Both the position numbers and the translations under genes were made by a program. 64,000 nt of DNA from an uncultured Lachnospiraceae bacterium (GTDB lineage: Bacteria; Bacillota; Clostridia; Lachnospirales; Lachnospiraceae). The stretch is taken from NCBI GenBank assembly GCA_946554445.1, contig CAMNSD010000006.1, positions 62,001 through 126,000 of the forward strand, given 5' to 3'. The notes beneath the pieces are model-generated. The model had not been told where the DNA came from. It saw nothing but the letters and a program-made list of their open reading frames with translations, and made no database searches. Shown here piece after piece: positions 1-8,057 of this stretch; the first letter of the stretch is position 1; every line of letters starts with the position of its first letter.

Positions 1-543
1 GTCCTGTGCCAGGGCGCGGATGGCATCAATCTCTACGATATCAATGGGATGGGGGGCGGCTACTACACGGCGGAATCCTTTGCCAGGTTCTTCCTGTACA
101 TAGTTCCCCTTCTTGAGTTCTATCTCCGCGTCCTCGGCGGACATATAGCGCCCGATCACCTTGGTGGGGGCGTAGAAAGCTTCATCGTATGGATCCACGG
201 TTACCTGCGTCAGAATGGTGCTGACGGTCTTGGAGATGCCGCGGCTTAACAGTTCGGCGCGCAGGGAATTCTGGATATCGTAGCCCACATAACCTTGGCT
301 CATGGCGGAACAGACGCACATGGGAGCCGGGGTGTAGTCGATATATACCCGGCGCAGCTCTGTCATCGCCTTGTGGATCATGCTGACCTGGGGGCCGTTG
401 CTGTGGGTAATGGTGAGTTGATAGTCGGCTTCCACCAAATCGGCCAGAGCCTTAGCAGTGACTTTTACCGCGTCCCACTGTTCTAGTGTGGTATATCCAA
501 GCGCCTCATGTCCCAGTGAGACGACAGCTTTTTTCTTATTCAT
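1..543 (-). CDS. arcC: Carbamate kinase (5' part, runs off the left edge)
   Basis: The reverse strand reads 181 codons from ATG at 543 to the window edge without a stop. The start has GGAGG 7 bases upstream. The N-terminus (VVSLGHEALG, then ITHSNGPQVSMIH) matches the amino-acid-kinase fold of carbamate kinase, which makes ATP from carbamoyl phosphate at the end of arginine, citrulline or purine fermentation. The usual GGNALG loop reads GHEALG, a variant I associate with Firmicutes paralogues. The C-terminus and any partner genes (ornithine or other carbamoyltransferase) lie outside the window, so the pathway cannot be fixed. Confidence 0.9.
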   Translation of the reverse strand, partial: MNKKKAVVSLGHEALGYTTLEQWDAVKVTAKALADLVEADYQLTITHSNGPQVSMIHKAMTELRRVYIDYTPAPMCVCSAMSQGYVGYDIQNSLRAELLSRGISKTVSTILTQVTVDPYDEAFYAPTKVIGRYMSAEDAEIELKKGNYVQEEPGKGFRRVVAAPHPIDIVEIDAIRALAQD

Positions 544-1000
544 GATCTAACCTCCAAGCACGGGCCGTATGCGGCCGGTAATCATCAAATTCCAATAGTT
601 TTCTATGAAAATAATCATTTTCAGTATAGCAAAAGCAGTCCTTTTTGTATAGGAGTTATTTTCCTAAAAATGCTTTCTGAGATAGTTATTGATGTACTAT
701 AAGGTGTTATGTAAATTTATTGTGCTAATTATCTAAGATTACCAGATAATATTGTTGCAATAATAGTTAAAATACACAAAAATAGTTTGACAGTAATTGT
801 CAGAGAAGGTATAATGAAATACATAAAAAGAATCTGCATAACGGCAGATAATAAGTAGGTTATTCCCTTATTTTCCGTACGTTTATTTCACAGCGGCGGG
901 CTTTTTTGATTTTAAGCGATTATTATCATGATGGGGAAAGCTGCTGTTATGCAGCAGGGGTAGTAAAAAGGGATTTTAGGTGTAAGGAAGGGGGGAGCCG
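544..1000. other. AT-rich intergenic region with a divergent promoter
   Basis: This 457-base gap separates the carbamate kinase from the divergent GGDEF/EAL gene. It holds a sigma-A promoter at 787-815 and a small hairpin (GCTGC, loop, GCAGC) near 942-958. I see no ORF, and no c-di-GMP riboswitch core in the roughly 180-base leader. Confidence 0.6.
787..815 (+). promoter_or_regulatory. Sigma-A promoter with palindrome over the -35
   Basis: TTGACA at 787-792 and TATAAT at 810-815 are separated by exactly 17 bases, a perfect consensus. The -35 lies inside the inverted repeat TGACA-GTAAT-TGTCA (788-802), a likely operator that resembles the recurrent TGACA/TGTCA motif but with a 5-base spacer. 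It should drive the PAS-GGDEF-EAL gene at 1001. Confidence 0.8.
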
Positions 1001-2719
1001 GTGTCGCCGTACATAAACACTGGCGCCGGAATGAGTAATCTGGATATTTTACAGGGAATGTCCCTGGAACAGATCAAAGCAGTCACAGATGTCTTTCAGC
1101 AGTGTTCGGATTCTTATCTGTTTATTCTCGATCTGAATACAGATGTCTATATGGTTTCAGAGAAGGCAACGAAGCGTTTTCCGTTTGATAACACAATCAT
1201 GGAGAATTGTACGGCGGTGCTTAAGGATGTGATTTATCCGTCAGATTATGCAATGCTGAAGGCGGATATTGAAAAGTGCGCCTCGGGGGAACAGGATACG
1301 CATGCATTGGAGTACCGCTGGCTTGACCGAAAAGGCAGAGTGGTCTGGATCAGCTGTAAGGGTACAGTGGTGACGGGCACCGATGGTCACAGGCTGCTTG
1401 TGGGCAGAGTGAGTGAATTGGGCAAGAAAGCGAAGGCAGATAATATCACAGGACTTCGCAGGGAGGCTAGATTCCGGCTTAATGCGGAAGCGCTTTTGCG
1501 GGATCGGCCAGAGTCTATCCGCTATGTGATGCGTGTCGGTATTGATAATTTTAAAGAGATTAATGAAAAAGAGGGCGTGGAGGCCGGCGATGAAGTCCTG
1601 CAGGAATTGGCGGAATGTATCCTGAAGACGGTGGATGAGAAAGTGGATGTCTATCGTCTCATGGCGGATGAGTTTTTGGTCGTAGATGCCACGGATACGG
1701 TTTATAAAAAACCGCGGACAGTCTATAACCAGCTCCAGAAGAAGATAGCAGGCATGGTCAAAAAGAAGGAATACAGTCGTTTTTACACAGTGTCCGCCGG
1801 CGTGATAGAAGAGAACTTTACGGGCAGGACTGCGGAAGAACTTTTACGGCTTACGGAATTTGCCTTGAATGAGGCCAAGCGCAACGGCAGAAATCAGATG
1901 GCGGTATATGACCAGGCGTCTTATGACGATTATCTTAAGAGGCTTGATATGCGCAAAGCGCTCAGAAAGGCGATCAATCATCAGTTTGAGGGATTTGAAG
2001 TATATTATCAGCCTATTGTATCCACGCCAGGGTATCAACTGGTGGGAGCGGAGGCGCTGCTTCGATGGCGTAGTGAAAAATATGGGAATGTGTCTCCGGC
2101 AGTGTTTATTCCGATTTTGGAAGAGAGCGGTCTGATCATCCCGGTGGGCAAATATGTCCTGTGGGAGGCGGCCAATACTTGTAAGAAGTGGAAGGAATAC
2201 ATTCCAAGTTTCCATGTCAATGTAAATCTGTCCTATGTGCAGCTTTATCGGAGTGACCTGTTGAAGGACGTGGACAAGTGTATTAAGGAAGTGGGGATTG
2301 ATTCCGATAGTCTGGTGCTGGAATTGACAGAGAGCGGCTATATCGAGACCAACGGGCGGATCAAAGAATTTTTCAAGGAATTGAAGGAAAAGAAAATAGA
2401 CCTGGCGCTTGACGATTTCGGCACGGGGTATTCTAATATGCGTTATCTGAAAGAGATAGAGGCCAAAACAGTCAAGATTGACAGAAGTTTTGTGGTGCAG
2501 GCCCTGCAGAATGACTATGACTACAATATTATCAGTCATATCATAGACATGGTGCACAGCCTGGGATCTTCCGTGTGCATGGAAGGCATTGAGGAACAAG
2601 AGGAACTTAACAAAATGATGCAGACCAAACCAGATATGATCCAGGGATATTATTTCGGCAAACCGACGCCGGCCGAGCAGTTTGAAGAACAGTTCCTGAG
2701 GACTAAAGATTCTCCTTAA
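1001..2719 (+). CDS. PAS-GGDEF(degenerate)-EAL c-di-GMP phosphodiesterase
   Basis: A 572-aa soluble protein. An N-terminal PAS-like domain (about 20-130) is followed by a GGDEF domain (about 145-305) whose signature reads MADEF, so diguanylate cyclase activity is probably lost. The EAL domain (about 325-560) keeps EALLRW, ELTES, DDFGTGYS and KIDRSF, the metal-binding and catalytic set of active c-di-GMP phosphodiesterases. The expected role is hydrolysis of c-di-GMP to pGpG, gated by PAS and perhaps by GTP bound to the GGDEF domain. Start: GTG at 1001 with AAGGAAGGGGGG just upstream; ATG at 1031 is the alternative. The last 17 bases overlap the convergent LacI-type gene. Confidence 0.9.
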   Translation: MSPYINTGAGMSNLDILQGMSLEQIKAVTDVFQQCSDSYLFILDLNTDVYMVSEKATKRFPFDNTIMENCTAVLKDVIYPSDYAMLKADIEKCASGEQDTHALEYRWLDRKGRVVWISCKGTVVTGTDGHRLLVGRVSELGKKAKADNITGLRREARFRLNAEALLRDRPESIRYVMRVGIDNFKEINEKEGVEAGDEVLQELAECILKTVDEKVDVYRLMADEFLVVDATDTVYKKPRTVYNQLQKKIAGMVKKKEYSRFYTVSAGVIEENFTGRTAEELLRLTEFALNEAKRNGRNQMAVYDQASYDDYLKRLDMRKALRKAINHQFEGFEVYYQPIVSTPGYQLVGAEALLRWRSEKYGNVSPAVFIPILEESGLIIPVGKYVLWEAANTCKKWKEYIPSFHVNVNLSYVQLYRSDLLKDVDKCIKEVGIDSDSLVLELTESGYIETNGRIKEFFKELKEKKIDLALDDFGTGYSNMRYLKEIEAKTVKIDRSFVVQALQNDYDYNIISHIIDMVHSLGSSVCMEGIEEQEELNKMMQTKPDMIQGYYFGKPTPAEQFEEQFLRTKDSP

Positions 2720-3719
2720 TCCGGATGTCAACGTCCACATAGTTGTTTTCGCTGGCGGGCGCTTCCCCTGTAGTCAGATAGGTAAACAGGATAGCGAGGG
2801 GATTGTATCCCTGTAGAAAGGGCTGTTGGCAGATGGTAGCTGCAATCAGTCCTTTTTCCATAAATGCCCTGGTGGTGGGTACCATATCATTGGCGATGAC
2901 GGTCATATTCTGGTGACGGCCTGAGGCCATGATAGCGCGGCAGCCGCCGTATACGCCGCCGGCGGTAAAATAAAACGCATTGATTCCGGGATGTCTGTTC
3001 AACAGGCCGATGGTCAATTCATAGCTTTCTGATTCATCATCGTTGTTGTTCACGATATCCACAATACGAATGTTATTGTAAGAAGATGTCACATGACGAA
3101 AGCCGGCGATGCGCTCCGTATGGCAGAGTATGTTTTGGGAGCCGGAGACAATGCCCACAAACACATCTCCCTTTGTCATAAGATGCATAAGTCCGGCGGC
3201 AGTTTCTCCGGAACGGTAATAATGGCTTCCCACATAGGCGATGCGTCTGGAATTTTCGATATCCGTATTTAAGGTCACCACGGGAATCCCCTGGTCGCAG
3301 AGCAGGTTGATCTTTTCGCGGACGGCGTTGTCGTTATAGGGAGAAATGGCCAAGCCGTTAATGCCTTCCCCAACGAGTTCTTCAATGGCGGACAGCTGCT
3401 GTTCCAGACTGTATTCGGTCTGTCTGATGAGGACGCTGCAGTTGTAGCCTTCCAGTTCGGTGGCCTTGTCGCGGACGCCGGCGAGGACGTCGTCATAAAA
3501 GGGATTGCCGATGCCGAGAAGAACGACACCCAGCTTAAGGTTCTTCTTCTGGGCAGCCAGAACGATACCGGCTTTGTTGGGTTTGTAGTCCAGCGCCTGG
3601 ACGATTTCCAGGATCTTTGCTTCGGTCTGGGGATTTACTTCACCACGGTGGTTGAGGACACGGTCTACCGTTCCTCTTGATACGCCTGCGAGTGTGGCGA
3701 TTTCTTTGATGGTTGCCAT
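2703..3719 (-). CDS. LacI-family transcriptional regulator
   Basis: A 338-aa protein with an N-terminal LacI helix-turn-helix (IKEIATLAGVSRGTVDRVLN) and a periplasmic-binding-protein-like sensor domain. It is divergent from the FGGY-kinase operon at 3989, which it very likely controls through the palindrome at 3916-3929. GAAGGAAA precedes ATG 3719. The effector is presumably the sugar, or its phosphate, handled by that operon; its identity cannot be read from the sequence. Confidence 0.93.
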   Translation of the reverse strand: MATIKEIATLAGVSRGTVDRVLNHRGEVNPQTEAKILEIVQALDYKPNKAGIVLAAQKKNLKLGVVLLGIGNPFYDDVLAGVRDKATELEGYNCSVLIRQTEYSLEQQLSAIEELVGEGINGLAISPYNDNAVREKINLLCDQGIPVVTLNTDIENSRRIAYVGSHYYRSGETAAGLMHLMTKGDVFVGIVSGSQNILCHTERIAGFRHVTSSYNNIRIVDIVNNNDDESESYELTIGLLNRHPGINAFYFTAGGVYGGCRAIMASGRHQNMTVIANDMVPTTRAFMEKGLIAATICQQPFLQGYNPLAILFTYLTTGEAPASENNYVDVDIRIKENL

Positions 3720-3878
3720 AATAGGTTTCCTTCTCTGTAATGTCGTTATCTAAGGTATGACTTACACATTAGCATATTGCGCGCCGCAAGTCAATTGCGG
3801 TGAAAGAATCCGTAAAAGTGGAAATAGACAATATGAAGTCTCGTATTTTGTTCAATGTTACGAAAATAATTTACGGGG

Positions 3879-3929
3879 TTGATTTTCTACTTTGTACGGC
3901 TTATCATGAAATTAACGTGCACGTGCACG
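3879..3929 (+). promoter_or_regulatory. Promoter and palindromic operator of the kinase/isomerase operon
   Basis: TTGATT (3879-3884), 17 bases, TATCAT (3902-3907). Directly downstream, over the expected transcription start, is the perfect 14-bp palindrome CGTGCACGTGCACG (3916-3929). A CpG-centred palindrome at +1 fits repression by the divergent LacI-type protein. A second, weaker dyad (TTGCG-CGC-CGCAA) lies near 3777-3789, closer to the regulator's own start. Confidence 0.75.
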
Positions 3930-3988
3930 GCGATGAGCGGCACGCACAACGAACTGTAGTACAAAATAAAAAGATTGGGAGGGTTAGC

Positions 3989-5461
3989 ATGCTGTACATA
4001 GGCGTAGATTTAGGAACCAGTGCCGTGAAACTTCTTTTGATGGAGGGAAACGGCAGGATTGTCAATATCGTGTCCAAGGAGTATCCTTTATATTTCCCGC
4101 ATCCAGGCTGGTCGGAACAGAAACCGGAAGATTGGTACGAGCAGAGTATCGCAGGGATTAAGGAGCTGATCGCGGATGTGGATAAGAGTCAGATCGCGGG
4201 CATCAGTTTCGGCGGACAGATGCACGGACTGGTGATTCTCGATGAGAAGGATGAAGTGATTCGGCCGGCAATTCTCTGGAATGATGGGAGGACAACAGAG
4301 GAGTGCGACTATCTGAACAATGTGATCGGCAAGGATAAACTTTCCCAGTATACGGCGAATATTTCCTTTACCGGATTTACGGCGCCCAAGGTTCTCTGGG
4401 TAAAAAATAAGGAGCCGGAGAATTTTGCCAAAATTCGGAAAATCATGCTGCCGAAGGACTATATCGCATATAAGCTGACCGGCGTACATTGTACGGATGT
4501 GTCCGACGCTTCCGGTATGCTTTTGTTTGATGTGAAGAATCGCTGTTGGTCTAAGGAAATGTGCGAGATCTGCGGCGTGAAAGAAGAGCAGCTTGCGAAG
4601 ATTTACGAGAGTTATGAGACGGTGGGTACCGTACTTCCGGAGATCGCGAAGGAACTGGGGATTCCTGAGAACGTTAAGGTAGCGGCAGGCGGCGGCGACA
4701 ACGCGGCAGCGGCTGTGGGTACCGGTACGGTGGGAGATGGGATGTGTAATATCTCTCTGGGCACCAGCGGCACCATCTTTATTTCTTCCAATAAGTTTGG
4801 CGTGGATAAATTCAACGCCCTGCATGCCTTTGCCCATGCGGATGGACATTATCATCTGATGGGGTGTATGCTCAGCGCCGCATCCTGTAATAAATGGTGG
4901 ATGGATGATATCATTGGCACGGAGGCTTATGCGGACGAGCAGAAGGCGATCACCGATGATAAACTGGGCGAGAATCACGTGTATTTTCTGCCTTACCTGA
5001 TGGGTGAGCGTTCTCCGCACAATGATCCCAATGCCAGAGGAACCTTTATCGGTATGACCATGGATACCACTAGGGCGGATATGACCCAGGCGGTATTGGA
5101 GGGTGTGGCCTTTGCGCTCAGGGATTCCTTGGAAGTGGCAAGGTCTTTGGGGATTCATATTGAGAGGACCAAGATCTGCGGCGGCGGCGCAAAAAGTCCC
5201 CTGTGGAAACGTATGATTGCCAATATCATGAATCTGAAAGTGGATGTGATCGAGAGCGAGGAAGGGCCTGCCATGGGCGGCGCTATGCTGGCGGCTGTGG
5301 CCTGCGGCGAGTATAAAGATGTAGAAGAAGCGGCCGCTAAGATTGTGAAGGTTGTGGATACTGTGGAGCCGGAGGCGGACCTGGTGGCCAAGTATGAGGC
5401 GCGTTACCAGAAATTTAAGAAGATTTATCCGACTTGTAAGGAATTGTTTACAATGATATAA
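3989..5461 (+). CDS. xylB: FGGY-family sugar kinase, xylulokinase-like
   Basis: A 490-aa protein beginning MLYIGVDLGTSAVKLLLMEG, the ATPase phosphate-1 loop of FGGY kinases. It continues with SFGGQMHGLV and a C-terminal GGGAKSPLWKRM motif, as in XylB. It would phosphorylate a ketose, classically D-xylulose to xylulose-5-phosphate. I chose ATG 3989 because GGGAGGG lies 5 bases upstream; the longer frame back to 3800 would read through the promoter and operator. It is first in an operon with a DUF4867 gene and a FucI-like isomerase, so the true substrate may be the ketose made by that isomerase and not D-xylulose. Confidence 0.9.
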   Translation: MLYIGVDLGTSAVKLLLMEGNGRIVNIVSKEYPLYFPHPGWSEQKPEDWYEQSIAGIKELIADVDKSQIAGISFGGQMHGLVILDEKDEVIRPAILWNDGRTTEECDYLNNVIGKDKLSQYTANISFTGFTAPKVLWVKNKEPENFAKIRKIMLPKDYIAYKLTGVHCTDVSDASGMLLFDVKNRCWSKEMCEICGVKEEQLAKIYESYETVGTVLPEIAKELGIPENVKVAAGGGDNAAAAVGTGTVGDGMCNISLGTSGTIFISSNKFGVDKFNALHAFAHADGHYHLMGCMLSAASCNKWWMDDIIGTEAYADEQKAITDDKLGENHVYFLPYLMGERSPHNDPNARGTFIGMTMDTTRADMTQAVLEGVAFALRDSLEVARSLGIHIERTKICGGGAKSPLWKRMIANIMNLKVDVIESEEGPAMGGAMLAAVACGEYKDVEEAAAKIVKVVDTVEPEADLVAKYEARYQKFKKIYPTCKELFTMI

Positions 5462-5564
5462 GAAGATTCATCTTATCAGGATTTGAACAGATTGTCTGAG
5501 ATGTCTTAGTAGAAAAGAGTGGTAACGGAGATTTAGGATAATAACCAGAAAGGAGACAACACGA

Positions 5565-6188
5565 ATGGAGATTAAAAAAGTGACAGATCCGTCATTTCGT
5601 AAGTATGGCCGGATCGTGGAAGGGATTGACTTCACTGATTTGGTGGAGGCGATCAAGAAGGAGACACCCTTGCCAGAGGGGGTAGCTTATGAGCCGTCCA
5701 TCCAGGCGTTGGAGGCGACACAGGCAGCGAAGGATTTACAGAGGAGAACCTACGGGGAACTGCCGATCGAGGTGGGCTACTGCAACGGGCATAATTATAA
5801 ACTCAATGCCATAGAGTATCACAGAAGTTCAGAAATCAATGTGGCGGCTACGGACGCAGTGTTGATCGTAGGCATGCAGCAGGACATCACGGACGACTTT
5901 ACTTATGAGACCGCTAAGATGGAAGCGTTTTTGGTGGAAGCAGGCACGGCGGTGGAACTTTATGCGACTACCCTTCACTATGCGCCCTGCAGTGCGGATG
6001 AGAATGGTTTCAAGGTAGGCATCGTACTTCCCGCAGGCACCAACTATCCGTTGCAGGAGAGCCATGAGGGTTGGGAGGATTCCCTGATCACCGCGCAGAA
6101 CAAATGGCTGATCGGCCATGCGGAAGGCGGACTCGATGCCGGCGCGCATATCGGACTTGTGGGCAAGAATTTGGATATCCGTGAATAA
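5565..6188 (+). CDS. DUF4867 family protein
   Basis: A 207-aa protein starting MEIKKVTDPSFRKYGRIVEG, which I recognise as DUF4867, a family found beside sugar-isomerase and kinase genes in Clostridia. It has no signal peptide or membrane segment. The beta-rich second half (LHYAPC, VGIVLPAGTNYPL) suggests a cupin-like fold related to ureidoglycolate-lyase-type proteins; that is inference. Position between kinase and isomerase suggests a helper role in the same pathway, perhaps sugar epimerisation or mutarotation. AGAAAGGAG precedes the start. Confidence 0.8.
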   Translation: MEIKKVTDPSFRKYGRIVEGIDFTDLVEAIKKETPLPEGVAYEPSIQALEATQAAKDLQRRTYGELPIEVGYCNGHNYKLNAIEYHRSSEINVAATDAVLIVGMQQDITDDFTYETAKMEAFLVEAGTAVELYATTLHYAPCSADENGFKVGIVLPAGTNYPLQESHEGWEDSLITAQNKWLIGHAEGGLDAGAHIGLVGKNLDIRE

Positions 6189-6189
6189 A

Positions 6190-6313
6190 AGTAAAGTCCT
6201 TCGGACTTAACTTTGCGAGATCCGCTTCGCGGACTCGGAATAAGCGGAAGGTAGTAAAGTCCTTCGGACTTAACTTTGCGAGATTTGCTTCGCAAACTCG
6301 GTATAAGCGGAAG
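6190..6313. repeat. Two tandem copies of a two-hairpin repeat (REP-like)
   Basis: Two 61-base copies (6190-6250 and 6253-6313). Each has hairpin 1 (AAGTCC-TTC-GGACTT), a constant linker TTAACTTTGCGAGA, hairpin 2 and CTCGG. The hairpin-2 stem is TCCGC/GCGGA in copy 1 and TTTGC/GCAAA in copy 2, so the stem changes in a paired way. A third, inverted copy lies at 47693-47754 and a decayed half near 8043-8060. They sit between the DUF4867 and isomerase genes, where they could also tune the operon mRNA. Confidence 0.8.
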
Positions 6314-6363
6314 TATAAAACATATAAACAACCGGCAGCACCGGTTAAAGGAGGATAAACAAT

Positions 6364-7848
6364 ATGAACAATTTACCGAAAGTAAAAATTGGTATCGTAG
6401 CGGTAAGCCGCGACTGTTTCCCGGCATCTCTTGCTGTGAACAGAAGAAAAGCCTTGGTGGAAGCTTACAAGGCAAAATATGATGCAGAGGATATTTATGA
6501 GTGTCCTGTCTGCATCATCGAGAGTGAGATTGACATGGTAAATGCTCTGAAGGATATCAAGGAGCAGGGATGTAACGCGCTTTGCGTTTACCTGGGCAAC
6601 TTTGGTCCTGAGATTTCAGAGACTTTGCTTGCAAAACATTTCGATGGCCCGAAGATGTTCGTGGCAGCAGCAGAGGAGTCCCAGAATGACCTGATCCAGG
6701 GACGTGGCGATGCTTACTGCGGTATGCTCAACGCAAGCTACAACTTAAAACTGCGCAACATCAAGGCGTATATTCCGGAGTATCCGGTAGGCGATGCAGA
6801 AGACTGTGCTGATATGATCCATGAGTTTGTGCCGATCGCTCGCGCAGTGGCAGCGCTCGCTAACTTAAAGATCATTTCCTTTGGTCCGAGACCGCTCAAT
6901 TTCCTGGCTTGTAATGCACCGATCAAACAGCTTTACAATCTGGGCGTAGAGATTGAGGAGAACTCCGAACTCGACCTGTTTGAAGCGTTCAATAAGCATG
7001 CAGACGATCCTCGTATTCCGGACGTGGTTAAGGATATGGAAGCAGAACTTGGCGATGGCAACAACAAACCCAGCATTCTTCCGAAACTTGCTCAGTATGA
7101 GTTGACACTGCTTGACTGGGTAGAGGAGCACAGAGGGTATCGTGAGTATGTGACACTTACCAGCAAATGCTGGCCTGCATTCCAGACACAGTTTGGTTTC
7201 GTTCCCTGCTTCGTAAACAGCCGTCTTGCAGGCAGAGGCATTCCGGTATCTTGTGAAGTAGATATCTATGGTACTTTAAGCGAGTTCATCGGCCAGGCAG
7301 TCAGCGATGACATCGTAACCCTGCTCGACATCAATAACTCCGTACCGAAGGATATGTATAAAGAGTCCATCGAAGGCAAGTTTGATTATAAGTATACGGA
7401 TACATTCATGGGCTTCCACTGTGGTAATACCTGTTCCAAGAAGCTGTCCAAGTGCAGCATGGAGTACCAGATGATCATGGCAAGATCCCTTCCTGAGGAA
7501 GTGACACAGGGTACGCTGGAAGGCGACATCGTTCCTGGTGACATCACCTTCTATCGTCTGCAGAGCACCGCTGATAACATTCTTCGTGCTTATGTGGCAG
7601 AGGGTGAGGTACTGCCTGTAGCGACCAAGTCCTTCGGTGGTATCGGTGTATTCGCTATCCCTGAGATGGGCAGATTCTATCGTCATGTACTGATTGAGAA
7701 GAATTATCCTCATCATGGCGCGGTAGCATTCGGTCATTTTGGTAAGGCTTTGTATGAAGTGTTTAAGTACATCGGCGTGGATGTGAGCGAGATTGGTTAT
7801 AATCAGCCCAAGAGCCTGCCTTATCCGACAGAGAATCCCTTTGCGTAA
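6364..7848 (+). CDS. L-fucose/L-arabinose isomerase family protein (substrate unknown)
   Basis: A 494-aa protein of the FucI-related family (COG2407 type): an N-terminal region with GIVAVSRDCFPASLAVNRR and a C-terminal domain with metal-site-like segments (MGFHCGNTC, then HHGAVAFGHFG). It should interconvert an aldose and a ketose, feeding the FGGY kinase encoded upstream. AAAGGAGG lies 8 bases before ATG 6364. It is shorter than classical FucI (about 590 aa), so L-fucose should not be assumed; D-arabinose, L-arabinose or D-xylose are possible. Confidence 0.8.
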   Translation: MNNLPKVKIGIVAVSRDCFPASLAVNRRKALVEAYKAKYDAEDIYECPVCIIESEIDMVNALKDIKEQGCNALCVYLGNFGPEISETLLAKHFDGPKMFVAAAEESQNDLIQGRGDAYCGMLNASYNLKLRNIKAYIPEYPVGDAEDCADMIHEFVPIARAVAALANLKIISFGPRPLNFLACNAPIKQLYNLGVEIEENSELDLFEAFNKHADDPRIPDVVKDMEAELGDGNNKPSILPKLAQYELTLLDWVEEHRGYREYVTLTSKCWPAFQTQFGFVPCFVNSRLAGRGIPVSCEVDIYGTLSEFIGQAVSDDIVTLLDINNSVPKDMYKESIEGKFDYKYTDTFMGFHCGNTCSKKLSKCSMEYQMIMARSLPEEVTQGTLEGDIVPGDITFYRLQSTADNILRAYVAEGEVLPVATKSFGGIGVFAIPEMGRFYRHVLIEKNYPHHGAVAFGHFGKALYEVFKYIGVDVSEIGYNQPKSLPYPTENPFA

Positions 7849-7875
7849 GAGCCTTTCAAGAGACTTTCGCATGAG

Positions 7876-7935
7876 AGATTTTCAGATAAGAGATTTTCAG
7901 ATAAGAGATTTTCAGATAAGAGATTTTCAGATAAG
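7876..7935. repeat. 15-bp tandem repeat, four perfect units
   Basis: The unit AGATTTTCAGATAAG is repeated four times without change between the isomerase stop and its terminator, with partial units on either side. It lies in the 3' untranslated region of the operon. Confidence 0.9.
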
Positions 7936-7973
7936 AGATAGGAATTGATATAAGAATTTCAAAGATATAACAA

Positions 7974-8003
7974 AAGAGGCGGAGCCAATCGGTTCCGTCT
8001 CTT
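7974..8003 (+). terminator. Hairpin terminator of the kinase/isomerase operon
   Basis: AAGAGGCGGAGCC, loop AATC, GGTTCCGTCTCTT forms a long stem with one mismatch, about 125 bases after the isomerase stop. The U-tract is poor, but the position fits operon termination. Confidence 0.65.
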
Positions 8004-8057
8004 ATCATGTAAATGTAAAATAAATGAAATTTGAGTTGGTGAAGCAGATCTCGCAAA

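Noticed and set aside
1844..2740. Long reverse frame under the EAL domain
   Set aside because: A shadow of the GGDEF/EAL gene, without a ribosome-binding site or recognisable domain.
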